Positions 45,014 through 54,012 of a stretch of DNA of 64,000 nucleotides are shown here, one piece after another. The stretch lies in assembly GCF_047126315.1 (NCBI RefSeq), contig NZ_CP138953.1:558001-622000 (forward strand). The letters are read 5' to 3'. A program made the translations under genes and the position numbers. Source of the stretch: Shimia sp022448905. Its GTDB lineage: Bacteria > Pseudomonadota > Alphaproteobacteria > Rhodobacterales > Rhodobacteraceae. The notes beneath the pieces were generated by a model. That model did no database searches. It was not told the origin of the DNA and saw only the letters and a list, made by a program, of their open reading frames with translations. Position 1 is the stretch's first letter; each line of letters opens with the position of its first letter.

Positions 45014-46127
45014 TCTCATTCTCAAAGACGTTGCAAAGTCCTACGGTCCGGTGAACGTCCTCGCCAATATCGATCTGGAGATCGAAAAGGGCGAATTGGT
45101 GGTATTTGTCGGCCCCTCCGGCTGTGGCAAATCCACCCTGCTGCGCATGATCGCCGGGCTAGAGCACATCACCTCCGGCACGCTGGAAATTGACGGCACT
45201 TTGGTCAACGATGTGCCGCCCAGCGAGCGCGGCATTGCGATGGTGTTCCAATCTTACGCGCTTTATCCGCACCTCACCGTGCGCGAAAACATGTCCTTTG
45301 CGCTGAAAATTGCCAAAATGAGCACCGCAGAGATCAACGAGCGCGTGGAGAAAGCCGCTAAAACACTCCAGCTGCACAACCTGCTCGACCGCCTTCCCAA
45401 GGAGCTCTCCGGTGGTCAGCGTCAGCGGGTGGCCATCGGCCGCTCCATTGTGCGTGATCCCAAAGTCTACCTGTTTGACGAACCGCTTTCCAACCTCGAC
45501 GCCGCCCTGCGTGTGGCCACTCGCATCGAGATTGCCCAACTCAAAGAATCCATGCCCGACAGCACCATGGTCTATGTGACCCACGATCAGGTCGAAGCCA
45601 TGACGCTCGCGACACGCATCGTGGTGCTGGCCGGCGGCGGTATTGCCCAGGTTGGCACGCCACTGGAGCTCTATGAGCGGCCTGAAAACGAATTTGTTGC
45701 TCAATTCATTGGCTCTCCCGCCATGAACCTCCTCCCCGGCAAGATTACTGGCACCGGCGCGACCACCACAATCGCGCTGGATGCTGGGGGCACGGCCACC
45801 TCCTCCGTGCCTTCCTTGCCGGAGGACATGGGGCGGCAGGTCAACATTGGTGTGCGTCCCGAAGACCTAGTCACCACCGAAGGCGATGCAATCTACACCG
45901 GCACCGTGAACATCACCGAAGCCCTAGGCGAAGTGACCCTGCTCTACTTTGAGCCGCAAGGCGATGCAGAGCCGGTGATTGGCAAACTGCAAGGCATCCA
46001 CCGCGACCTGAAAGGTAAACAGGTCTCGCTGACAGCCGATCCCGCCAAAGTGCGTGTGTTCGCCGACACGCAGTCGCTGCTCTACCGCAATCGACCAATC
46101 AAGCACATCGAAAAGAACGCACACTAA
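45006..46127 (+). CDS. aglK: Alpha-glucoside ABC transporter ATP-binding protein AglK
   Basis: 373 residues from ATG 45006 (AGGAA upstream; overlaps the end of aglA). Walker A GPSGCGKST, signature LSGGQRQRVAIGRSIVR, Walker B VYLFDEPLSNLDA, H-loop YVTHDQVEAMT, and a C-terminal TOBE domain (GVRPEDLV). It drives AglFG. Last gene of the operon; a hairpin and then a strong terminator follow. Confidence 0.93.
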   Translation: MADLILKDVAKSYGPVNVLANIDLEIEKGELVVFVGPSGCGKSTLLRMIAGLEHITSGTLEIDGTLVNDVPPSERGIAMVFQSYALYPHLTVRENMSFALKIAKMSTAEINERVEKAAKTLQLHNLLDRLPKELSGGQRQRVAIGRSIVRDPKVYLFDEPLSNLDAALRVATRIEIAQLKESMPDSTMVYVTHDQVEAMTLATRIVVLAGGGIAQVGTPLELYERPENEFVAQFIGSPAMNLLPGKITGTGATTTIALDAGGTATSSVPSLPEDMGRQVNIGVRPEDLVTTEGDAIYTGTVNITEALGEVTLLYFEPQGDAEPVIGKLQGIHRDLKGKQVSLTADPAKVRVFADTQSLLYRNRPIKHIEKNAH

Positions 46128-46130
46128 TGC

Positions 46131-46160
46131 ACCATTTCCCGAAATGCGGGAAATTGGTGT
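46131..46160 (+). repeat. Imperfect inverted repeat after aglK
   Basis: CACCATTTCCCG-N5-CGGGAAATTGGTG: a 12-bp arm with a one-base bulge, four bases after the aglK stop. No T-run follows, so this is an mRNA 3' hairpin or an operator for something unseen; the true terminator is 87 bases further on. Confidence 0.5.
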
Positions 46161-46246
46161 TACTCTGGCAAATATCTGGCGTGAAAAGACTTTTCGCGGC
46201 AATCTTTGTTCATGGTGCACTGCGAAGTCGAATCATGTGAGTTTTC

Positions 46247-46280
46247 TCCGGCGCTCTGGGCAGCGCCGGAAAGCTTTTTT
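46247..46280 (+). terminator. Intrinsic terminator of the agl operon
   Basis: TCCGGCGCT-N6-AGCGCCGGA, a perfect 9-bp stem, followed by AAGCTTTTTT. Strong plus-strand terminator 120 bases downstream of aglK, separating agl from the sensor genes. Confidence 0.88.
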
Positions 46281-46361
46281 ACAAAAATTCGTGGGCAATT
46301 TACCGCATATTTGCAGATATTCGCCCGATCGCGGCATTCATTAAGCGATGGTTTAGACTTT

Positions 46362-46382
46362 CCTAATACCGCCATTAGGAGG
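46362..46382 (+). promoter_or_regulatory. Small hairpin overlapping a distant Shine-Dalgarno sequence
   Basis: CCTAAT-N6-ATTAGG (46362-46379) runs into AGGAGG at 46377-46382. That strong ribosome site is 16 bases from the first ATG (46399), farther than usual. The hairpin would partly hide it, so translation of the PhnD-like sensor gene may be limited. Confidence 0.4.
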
Positions 46383-46398
46383 TCGTAAATCACCCCGG

Positions 46399-47304
46399 AT
46401 GCCCATGTTTAGAAGGAACATACTCTGCTTTGTCTTCAGCCTGACCTGGCTGACCGCCTCTTGGGCGCAAGCAGAGACTCTCAATTTGGGCACTCTCAAC
46501 GAAGGCATCCGCGGTCAAATGCGGATTTTCCAGCCACTTCTCACCTACCTCGAAGACGAATTGAAAGAGATTGGCATCTCCGAAGTCCGCCTTGTGGTGC
46601 ACCCCAGCACCCAGCTCATGGCCGAGGCAATTTCCCGCAGAGAAGTGGACATCTTCATCGACAGCCCTCTGGTGGTCGCCAAAGTGGCCCAACTCTCCGG
46701 CGGCGTGCCTTTCCTGCGCCATTGGAAAGATGGGCAGGCCAGTTATTACTCGGTGATCTTCACCCATGTGAACAGTGGTGTCATCTCATTGGAAGACCTG
46801 GCTGGTCGTCGCATCGCTTTAGAAGACTACGATTCTTCGTCCGGCTTTATCCTGCCGGCCCATATGCTGCTGAACACCGGGCTGCGCCTGAAACAGCTTC
46901 GCGCCCCCGGCGCCCCGCATACCAGTGACGAGGTTGGCTACTTCCTGACCTACAACGACAAGAACACCATGTTCTCCGTCGCTTCCGGCCGCGCCGACGC
47001 CGGCGCCACAAACCAGAAAAACTACCTTGATCTTATGGAAGCACGCCCAGACGAATTTCGCATTCTGGCCATCTCCGATAGGTTCCCACGCAGCGTGCTG
47101 ATGCATCGCCCCGGGCTGTCTGAGGACCTATTGAACGAACTGCGCTTCACGCTGAAAGCCATGAACAAAGCCGAAGACGGTCGAGCGGTTCTCAAAAGCT
47201 TTCAAAACAGTGCGGGATTTGATGAATTTGCTGCGGGATCAAAACGCACTTTTGCACCTATATTCGAGATTCTACAGGATCTCGAAGACGCGGGAATTGA
47301 CTGA
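46399..47304 (+). CDS. PhnD-like periplasmic binding protein (sensor partner)
   Basis: 301 residues with signal peptide MPMFRRNILCFVFSLTWLTASWAQA-ET. The mature part has the phosphate/phosphonate-binding-protein-like fold: TLNLGTLNEG, PLLTYLEDELKEIG, VDIFIDSPLVVAKVAQLSGG, and LAGRRIALEDYDSSSGFILP. There is no permease or ATPase, and the gene is followed two bases later by a hybrid histidine kinase, so it probably senses a periplasmic ligand for that kinase rather than transporting it (as with TorT/TorS). Ligand unknown. Start codons at 46399 and 46405 are possible. Confidence 0.82.
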   Translation: MPMFRRNILCFVFSLTWLTASWAQAETLNLGTLNEGIRGQMRIFQPLLTYLEDELKEIGISEVRLVVHPSTQLMAEAISRREVDIFIDSPLVVAKVAQLSGGVPFLRHWKDGQASYYSVIFTHVNSGVISLEDLAGRRIALEDYDSSSGFILPAHMLLNTGLRLKQLRAPGAPHTSDEVGYFLTYNDKNTMFSVASGRADAGATNQKNYLDLMEARPDEFRILAISDRFPRSVLMHRPGLSEDLLNELRFTLKAMNKAEDGRAVLKSFQNSAGFDEFAAGSKRTFAPIFEILQDLEDAGID

Positions 47305-47306
47305 CC

Positions 47307-49748
47307 ATGGCCGCAGCTGACGACAAAACCAACAGCCGCATGTCCAAAATGCGCAAGTCCCTGACCTACGGTCTTGGGCGGCGCATGACCGTGTATTTTG
47401 GTCTGATGATCGGGGCTTTTGTATCTACCCTGATTTACCTCAACACCATCACGCAGCTGGAACTGGTTCACACCCGCTTCTCAGAACGCTCAGACTCTCT
47501 CGGCATTCTCATTCAAGAGGTCACGCTGCCGTACCTGTTTGAGGGCCGCCCGGCGGAGCTCGACATCATCTACCAGGAACTGATGCGCCAGCCCGACATC
47601 CTAGCCTTGCGCTTCATCGACCCCGAAGGCTTCCTGCTGGTGAACGGCTCGTCCGAAGGCAACGCACTGTTTTTGGGCCGCGTCGAAGATCCGCTGGTCA
47701 CCGAGGCCGTCGCCTCCGAAACCACCCATATCCGCAACCTAGAGGGCCGCATTCAGGTGGCCGTGCCCGCAATCTATGGCAATGTGAACTACGGCACCAT
47801 CCGCTTCGATCTGGACGGCACTGCTGCCAACCGCGAGGTCAACCTGGTGCTGCGCCGCAACCTGATGTTTGGCGTTTTCTTCACCCTCACCGGCATCCTG
47901 CTGTCGATCTGGATCTCGCGCCGCCTGACCGAGCCACTGGCCCGCCTCAACAGCGCCACCGAACGCGCCGCCAAGGGCAACCTGAACCAGTCCATCGTGA
48001 TCCGCACCAACGATGAGGTCGAAAGCCTCGCCGACAGCTTCAACCTGATGCTGGGCAACCTGCGTGCCTGGGTGAAATCCCTGGAAGACACCCAAACCAA
48101 ACTGGAGATTTCCTCCGACGATCTGAACGCCAAAAACGCAGAGCTTCAGGTGGTCGCAGAACAGGCCAAAACCGCCGAACGGGCCAAGTCACAATTCCTG
48201 GCCCGTATGAGCCACGAAATCCGCACCCCGATGAACGGCGTGTTGGGCATGACGGAACTTTTGTCAGACACCGACCTGACCGCCAACCAGCTGGGTCTGG
48301 TGGATTCCATTCACACCTCCGGCACCACCCTGCTCAACATCATCAACGACATTCTGGACTTCTCTAAAATCGACAGCGGTCACATGACCCTGCGTGACGA
48401 GCCCTACCGCCCGCTGGAGCTGGTGGAAAACACTGCCCAGATGCTGTCGTACCAAGCTGGCGTGGATCTCATCACACGTGTGGAACCGGACTTGCCCAAA
48501 TCGTTGCTGGGCGATGAGTCCCGGCTCAAGCAGGTCATCATCAACCTGGTTGGCAACGCCCTCAAGTTCACCGAGGAAGGGTATGTTCTGATCAATGCCA
48601 CCCTCAAAGACGAGAACGGCAAACCCTTCATGCAGGTCGATGTCTGTGACACCGGCTGCGGCATTCCCGAAGAGAAACTGGCCACCGTCTTTGACCAATT
48701 CACGCAGGTCGATGGCTCCTACAGCCGCAAGCACCAGGGCACCGGTCTCGGCCTCGCCATTGCCAAGGGCTTTGTGGAGCTGATGGGCGGTCGCATCTGG
48801 GTAAAATCCACTGTCGGCACCGGCACCACCTTCACCTTCAACGTGCCACTTGTGCAGCCAGATACGCCTTTGCCGTCTCTCCCCATCGATGGCGCCAGCC
48901 TCAACGATATGAAGGTGATGGTGCTGCAATCCGAACCGACAGCGCTGTTTGTGATGAACGAGGTAATGTCCTCCTGGCACGGGCAGGTGACCACCTTTGA
49001 ATCCGCAAACGAGGCGCTAAAAAGCCTGCGCGAAGCGGCAACCAACGGCGTGCCATATGATGTCGTCCTGACGGAGATGGGACTGCCCGACATGGACCGA
49101 GAGGACCTATTCCGCGCGATTCACCACATCAAAGGGGATACGCACACGCGCGTGATTGCGCTGCGCCCGATGGACGATGCCATCCATCAGAACGGGTCTG
49201 AACACGACTTCACAGATAGCGAGGTGATCAAGCCGGTTCAAACCGCAAAGCTTCTCGAAGCGTTGACCACGCCACACAAAGCAAACACCCGTCGGAAAAC
49301 GGATCTGGAAATACATGACAACCAGCCAGCCAATGGTACGGCTCAAAAACGCGTTGCCACGGAACTCACCAAACCTGTTTCCGACAAGACCATATTGATT
49401 GTGGACGACAACAAGACCAACCGGAAGTTGATCGAGATTTTCCTCAACCGCTTGGGTGTTACGCACCACTCAGCCAGTGATGGTGAGCAGGCGGTCGAGT
49501 GTTACCGAGACGTCCACCCAGATCTGGTGCTGATGGATGTTTCCATGCCGGTGATGAACGGTCTGGACGCCACCCGCGAAATCCGCCGCCTGGAAGGGGC
49601 CAACGGCGATTTCCGCACCCATATCATTGGCCTCACCGCCCATTCCGCGCCGGAAGACCGCGCCGCCTGTCTGGACAGCGGCATGAACGCCCATATGGCC
49701 AAGCCGATCAAACTGTCCCAGCTCAAAGACGTGATCTCACAACTCTGA
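47307..49748 (+). CDS. Hybrid sensor histidine kinase with two receiver-like domains
   Basis: 813 residues. TM1 about 28-48, a periplasmic sensor of about 135 residues, TM2 about 185-204, HAMP 205-258, coiled coil, HisKA with H303 in MSHEIRTPMNGVLG, and HATPase_c (NLVGNALKFT, DTGCGIPEE, GTGLGLAIAKG). Then come a first receiver-like domain (about 530-650) in which the acceptor position reads VVLTEMGLPD, with Glu/Met instead of Asp, and a final canonical receiver (ILIVDDNKTN, acceptor D744 in VLMDVSMPVMNG, AKPIK). Inner membrane. Coupled to the PhnD-like protein; no separate output regulator is adjacent. Confidence 0.9.
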   Translation: MAAADDKTNSRMSKMRKSLTYGLGRRMTVYFGLMIGAFVSTLIYLNTITQLELVHTRFSERSDSLGILIQEVTLPYLFEGRPAELDIIYQELMRQPDILALRFIDPEGFLLVNGSSEGNALFLGRVEDPLVTEAVASETTHIRNLEGRIQVAVPAIYGNVNYGTIRFDLDGTAANREVNLVLRRNLMFGVFFTLTGILLSIWISRRLTEPLARLNSATERAAKGNLNQSIVIRTNDEVESLADSFNLMLGNLRAWVKSLEDTQTKLEISSDDLNAKNAELQVVAEQAKTAERAKSQFLARMSHEIRTPMNGVLGMTELLSDTDLTANQLGLVDSIHTSGTTLLNIINDILDFSKIDSGHMTLRDEPYRPLELVENTAQMLSYQAGVDLITRVEPDLPKSLLGDESRLKQVIINLVGNALKFTEEGYVLINATLKDENGKPFMQVDVCDTGCGIPEEKLATVFDQFTQVDGSYSRKHQGTGLGLAIAKGFVELMGGRIWVKSTVGTGTTFTFNVPLVQPDTPLPSLPIDGASLNDMKVMVLQSEPTALFVMNEVMSSWHGQVTTFESANEALKSLREAATNGVPYDVVLTEMGLPDMDREDLFRAIHHIKGDTHTRVIALRPMDDAIHQNGSEHDFTDSEVIKPVQTAKLLEALTTPHKANTRRKTDLEIHDNQPANGTAQKRVATELTKPVSDKTILIVDDNKTNRKLIEIFLNRLGVTHHSASDGEQAVECYRDVHPDLVLMDVSMPVMNGLDATREIRRLEGANGDFRTHIIGLTAHSAPEDRAACLDSGMNAHMAKPIKLSQLKDVISQL

Positions 49749-49806
49749 TTGCAAAGCTGCGCGGCCCTTGGCAACACTGTCCCCAAGACGATTGAGGGGA
49801 CAAAAC

Positions 49807-51045
49807 ATGCCGCAAACTGTGGTGGTGATCGGGGCAGGCATCGTGGGCGCATCCACCGCACTTTGGCTGCGGCGTGCAGGGAAAAATGTGACCCTTCTGG
49901 ACAAGAACACCCCCGGCATGGGCGCCTCCTTTGGCAACGCCTGCCTGTTGGCGAGTTGCGCCGTGGTGCCAAACGCCACGCCTGGCCTTTTGACCAAAGC
50001 GCCCGGCTATCTCCTGAACCCAAATTTCCCACTGTTTTTAAAATGGGCCAACTTGCCCCGCCTCACCCCGTGGTTCCTGAAATACCTCGGCTTTGCCAAC
50101 GACACAGACGCCCGCCGCTTCACACATGTGCTGGCCGACCTGATTGGCGACAGCGTGGATCAACACAAGGCGCTCGCCAAAGGCACCGCCGCCGAACGCT
50201 TCATTGCCGACACCGATTACCTCTACGCCTACAAAGACCGCGCCGCCTTTGAGGCCGACAAATACACCTGGGACCTGCGTGCCAGTGTTGGCTTTATCCC
50301 CGACATCATCGAAGGCCCTGCCGTGCAGGAACTGGAACCCATCCTCGACGCCCAAACCTCCTTCATCGCCGTCAACAAAGACCACGGCTACATCCTCAAC
50401 CCCGCTGGCTACGTGCAGGCGCTCGTGGACACGTTCACCGGCATGGGCGGGCGGTTTGTGCAGACCGAGGTGCGCGACTTTGACCTTTCAGGCGGGCAAG
50501 TCACCGCCGTGATGACCGATCAAGGCCAGTTTGACTGTGACCGCGCCGTGCTCTCCTCCGGCATCTGGTCCAAGCCCTTGATGCGCAAGCTGGGCTTCAC
50601 CGTGCCGCTGGAAACCGAACGCGGCTATCATATCACCTTCAAAGAGCCGTCCATCCGGCCCAACCACCCGATGATGATTGCCTCTGCCAAATTTGTCGCC
50701 ACCCCGATGCAGCACGGATTGCGCTGCGCTGGGATCGTGGAGTTTGGCGACCTGTCGGAGAAGAAATCCAAAGCCCCACTGGCCCTGTTACGCCGCCGCG
50801 TCGCCGAGGTCTTCCCCACCATGACCGCAGAAACCGACGAAGAATGGCTTGGCTTCCGCCCGTCCTTGCCAGACAGCCTACCCATGGTGGGCGAAATTGG
50901 GCAAAGCGGTGTCTACGCTGCCTTTGGTCACCAACACGTGGGCCTCACCGGCGGAGCCAAAACCGGACGGCTGGTGGCGGATCTGATCTCCGAAACACCG
51001 CCGAACATCGACCTCTCCCCGGTGAGCCCAATGCGGTTTTCCTGA
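49807..51045 (+). CDS. D-amino-acid dehydrogenase-type FAD oxidoreductase (DadA-like)
   Basis: 412 residues from ATG 49807. FAD-binding VVVIGAGIVGASTALWLRRAGKNVTLLDKN and the DAO-family C-terminal region (TDEEWLGFRPSLPDSLPMVG, GHQHVGLTGGAKTGRLVADLI). The GMGASFGNACLLAS block is typical of DadA. It oxidises D-amino acids (or a related amine) to keto acids, passing electrons to quinone. Exact substrate unknown. Single gene, convergent with the heme cluster. Confidence 0.85.
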   Translation: MPQTVVVIGAGIVGASTALWLRRAGKNVTLLDKNTPGMGASFGNACLLASCAVVPNATPGLLTKAPGYLLNPNFPLFLKWANLPRLTPWFLKYLGFANDTDARRFTHVLADLIGDSVDQHKALAKGTAAERFIADTDYLYAYKDRAAFEADKYTWDLRASVGFIPDIIEGPAVQELEPILDAQTSFIAVNKDHGYILNPAGYVQALVDTFTGMGGRFVQTEVRDFDLSGGQVTAVMTDQGQFDCDRAVLSSGIWSKPLMRKLGFTVPLETERGYHITFKEPSIRPNHPMMIASAKFVATPMQHGLRCAGIVEFGDLSEKKSKAPLALLRRRVAEVFPTMTAETDEEWLGFRPSLPDSLPMVGEIGQSGVYAAFGHQHVGLTGGAKTGRLVADLISETPPNIDLSPVSPMRFS

Positions 51046-51052
51046 CGCCAAA

Positions 51053-51084
51053 AACGAAAACAGCGCCGCCCAAAGGCGACGCTG
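51053..51084 (-). terminator. Intrinsic terminator of the hemD-Mic60-hemY transcript
   Basis: On the minus strand CAGCGTCGCC, short loop, GGCGGCGCTG (one mismatch) is followed by TTTTCGTTTTT. It starts 26 bases beyond the hemY stop. On the plus strand no T-run follows, so it serves mainly the minus strand. Confidence 0.8.
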
Positions 51085-51109
51085 CTTCGATGTCTCTCAA
51101 ACAAAAGCC

Positions 51110-52606
51110 TTAGGCAGACTTCAGCTCTTCTTTCGGAGTTTCTTCAGCCTCCGCAGGGGCTTCCGTCGCCTCACCTTCAACCACATCAGCCTCTTCCGCG
51201 TCCTCGGTCTCAGCCTCGGAGTGATCCTCCAGCGCCCCAATGATCAGCGGCAGCATCGCCGCGCCGGTTTCGCTCAACCCTTCGGTCTCCGGCGGCGCGG
51301 TCCAGCTCAACGTGTCAAAGCTGTGGCAATTGTCACAGGTCGGCGCCCACTCCGCATGAATGTTGTGGCAAGTGTCACAGACCCACTGCGGCCCACGCGG
51401 CGCGCTCAGCGCCTTGGCCAGATAACCTTTCACCACTGCATCATTTGCACCTTCGCCCCGCTCAATCGCCGCCATAATGGTCAGCGAGCGTTGCGTCGCG
51501 TCCGTTTCCACCAGATCGCCCAGCGCACGCCGCGCCTCTGGGAAATCCTCCGCCGCAATATACAGCTCCGCCATCAGCATCTTGGTTTCGGCATGGGCTG
51601 CGGTGTTCTTGGTCAGGGTTTTAAACCGCTTGATCCGCGCCTCTGGCGTTTCCTCTGGTGCGATCTCAGCAAAGGCCGCTGCCAAATCCGGATGCGGCTG
51701 CGCATCCCAGGCTTTCTTGATCAGACGCGTCGCATTGCGCGGCTTGCCTTTGGCCACATAGCCCCGTGCTGCCATCACCGCCGCCGGGATCAGATCCGGT
51801 GACAAGCGGTTTGCCTCAATTGCCTGTTCCTGCGTCTCGATGCTGGCATCTTCCGCAATCAACTCTTTGGCTTCAGACAGCGCCAAAACCGCATCCCGGC
51901 GGCGATGCACGTCGCGCGGCAAGGTGCCATGGCGCAGCTTCGCGTTCAGCGTGCCACGCGCGCCTTTCCAGTCTTTGCTCTCAGTCTGCAGACGCAGCAA
52001 CGTGTCCTGCACCTCGACATGGCGCGGCTTCAGCGCAAAGGCATTCTCCGCCAGCTTCAACGCCACCTCGGTGTTTCCGGCCTCCAGCTTCTGCTTCATC
52101 AGCCCACGAATACCCACAAACCGCGTGCGCTCATCTGTCAGCAGCTTCTTATAGGTCTCTTCCGCTTTCTTGGTGTCGCCGCTCATCTCTGCCGCCTGCG
52201 CCACAATCAGGTTGGTCAGCTCCGGCTTGTGCAGCTTTTTCTCGGCCAGCCGCGCCTTCTCCATCGCCGTGCGCCCCTCGCCAGAGGCCAGCGCGGTCAC
52301 ACTATCGGCCAACGCCTGATAGCCCTTCTTTTCCCGGTTGCGGTCAAAGTAGCGGCTGATCGCGGTCTCATCCCCGTTCAGGAACTTCAGCGTCGCCACC
52401 AACAATCCCAGCGCCTTGATGAACAGCCAGACCGCAGCCACCAGCGCAATCAACGCCAAAGCGGTCTGAAACGGCCCAAGGCTGTATTCCACCCCGGCCA
52501 CGGTGACCATCACCCCGCCTTCGCTTTCCAGCAGGTAAATCGAGCCAAAGGTCAACCCAGCGACGATGGCAACAAACGCAATAATTTTAATCAGGGACCA
52601 GAGCAT
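51110..52606 (-). CDS. hemY: HemY-type TPR membrane protein with C-terminal metal-binding ribbon
   Basis: 498 residues. Two N-terminal membrane helices (LIKIIAFVAIVAGLTFGSIYLL; FQTALALIALVAAVWLFIKAL) and the HemY_N domain are followed by TPR-like helical repeats. A CxxC-N10-CxxC ribbon (C410, C413, C424, C427) resembles the rubredoxin-like end of LapB. The last 55 residues are very acidic. HemY-N proteins accompany heme-synthesis genes, but their biochemical role is unclear (this is not the protoporphyrinogen oxidase called HemY in Gram-positives). Follows the Mic60-like gene by 10 bases. Confidence 0.85.
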   Translation of the reverse strand: MLWSLIKIIAFVAIVAGLTFGSIYLLESEGGVMVTVAGVEYSLGPFQTALALIALVAAVWLFIKALGLLVATLKFLNGDETAISRYFDRNREKKGYQALADSVTALASGEGRTAMEKARLAEKKLHKPELTNLIVAQAAEMSGDTKKAEETYKKLLTDERTRFVGIRGLMKQKLEAGNTEVALKLAENAFALKPRHVEVQDTLLRLQTESKDWKGARGTLNAKLRHGTLPRDVHRRRDAVLALSEAKELIAEDASIETQEQAIEANRLSPDLIPAAVMAARGYVAKGKPRNATRLIKKAWDAQPHPDLAAAFAEIAPEETPEARIKRFKTLTKNTAAHAETKMLMAELYIAAEDFPEARRALGDLVETDATQRSLTIMAAIERGEGANDAVVKGYLAKALSAPRGPQWVCDTCHNIHAEWAPTCDNCHSFDTLSWTAPPETEGLSETGAAMLPLIIGALEDHSEAETEDAEEADVVEGEATEAPAEAEETPKEELKSA

Positions 52607-52616
52607 GAAACGACCC

Positions 52617-53939
52617 TCAGTTGGAGTTTAGGGTTTGCGCCAGATCTTCGGCGGCTTGCGTCGCGGCGGCCCGGGTCTGCGCTTGCGCAACCCAGTCTGC
52701 CATCACGGTTTTTGGCCCCTCGGCCAGTGTATCCAGTTCAGATAGCGCCGCGGTCAGATCACCCGCCTTTAGCGCCGCTTCGGCCCGGCTCAACACAGCA
52801 TCCGTATCGGAGCCTTCCCGCGCCTCAACCGAGCGTGCACCAAACTGTGTCTTCAGGAAATTGCCCAGCTTATTGCCGGTGCCCGCATCCACTTTGTCTT
52901 CCCGCGCCTTGGCCAGGGCCCCGCGCGCCGCCTCCGGATAGCTTTCGATCAGCGCCGACAGGGTGATCACGCCACTATCCGCATAATCTTCCAGCACCGC
53001 GGCAACGCCTTCCCCAGTGGACGATCGCAGATCCACCACAGCCGCACGATAAGGCGCACCGCTCTCCAGCGCCGCCACAATGCGTGTGGCAGACGAACGC
53101 GCCAGCGCTGCTTTCGCAGACAGGTCCGCCTTGTCTTTCAACTCCGCCGCCTCAGCCTTCTGCGCCGCAACCAAATCCTTGAGGTCTTTCACCTCTCGCT
53201 CATAGGCCGCAATCGCCGCCGCATTGAGCCCCTCGCTCAACGGGCGTTTCTCAATCTCGGTCAACCGCGTTTCCAGCGTCGCCACTGCCTCAGACACCGT
53301 GCCAAGCTCGGTGGTATAGGCCGCCAAGACCTCTTCCATCTTCGCAACCAGAGCCGCCGCCTCTCCAGAGGCAGCCTGCGCGCCGTTGGACACGTCCACT
53401 GTCTTGGCCAGCGTCTCATTCAAGGCAGCAAGCGCATCGTCCTGCGCCGCCAACTTGGTGTTCATCTCACTGAGCGCCGCCTCCGTATCCGCGCCCAGCC
53501 CAAGTTGGTCGCCAAAATACACCGCGCCGCCAAATCCAATCACCGCCGCAATCACACCGCCAAACACCATGGGCACAAAGCCACCCTTGCGCTCTGCCTC
53601 CTGTGCGGTTGGCACAGGCGCAGGTGTCTTCGCAACCGGGTCTTCTTCAGGAGACTCGGCGTCCACCGCTTCAGAACCTTCCGCCTCACCGGCATCAACT
53701 TCTGCATCCGCGTCCTCTGTGGGCTCTTCAATCTCTACGGGAGCCTCATCAGACTCATCGCCATCCGCAGCGTCATTGGCCGCGTCCACATCGCTGTCAT
53801 CTAACGCCCCATCCGGCGCAATCTCTTCGACAATTTCCGCGTCCTCGACCACATCTTCTGCGTCGGCTTGCGTATCGGTCTGATCCTGTTGATCAACCTG
53901 ATCTTTGCTTGGCTTGTCCGATTTATCCGTGGTTCCCAC
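52617..53939 (-). CDS. Mitofilin/Mic60-like membrane protein
   Basis: 440 residues: about 120 residues of very acidic, low-complexity sequence at the N-terminus, one membrane helix (FVPMVFGGVIAAVIGFGGAVYFG, about 125-147), a long periplasmic coiled coil rich in Ala/Glu/Lys, and a C-terminal helical domain (VVDLRSSTGEGVAAVL to AALSELDTLAEGP) that looks like the mitofilin domain. Alphaproteobacterial Mic60 is known to be encoded beside hemD/hemY, as here. It probably shapes inner-membrane folds or outer-membrane contacts. Confidence 0.85.
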   Translation of the reverse strand: MGTTDKSDKPSKDQVDQQDQTDTQADAEDVVEDAEIVEEIAPDGALDDSDVDAANDAADGDESDEAPVEIEEPTEDADAEVDAGEAEGSEAVDAESPEEDPVAKTPAPVPTAQEAERKGGFVPMVFGGVIAAVIGFGGAVYFGDQLGLGADTEAALSEMNTKLAAQDDALAALNETLAKTVDVSNGAQAASGEAAALVAKMEEVLAAYTTELGTVSEAVATLETRLTEIEKRPLSEGLNAAAIAAYEREVKDLKDLVAAQKAEAAELKDKADLSAKAALARSSATRIVAALESGAPYRAAVVDLRSSTGEGVAAVLEDYADSGVITLSALIESYPEAARGALAKAREDKVDAGTGNKLGNFLKTQFGARSVEAREGSDTDAVLSRAEAALKAGDLTAALSELDTLAEGPKTVMADWVAQAQTRAAATQAAEDLAQTLNSN

Positions 53940-54012
53940 AGGTCACCCTTTCGAATCCGTTTTTTGCAAATGCAGCACCAATCTAGGCGAGCAATCCTTG
54001 CGCCTCAATGCG

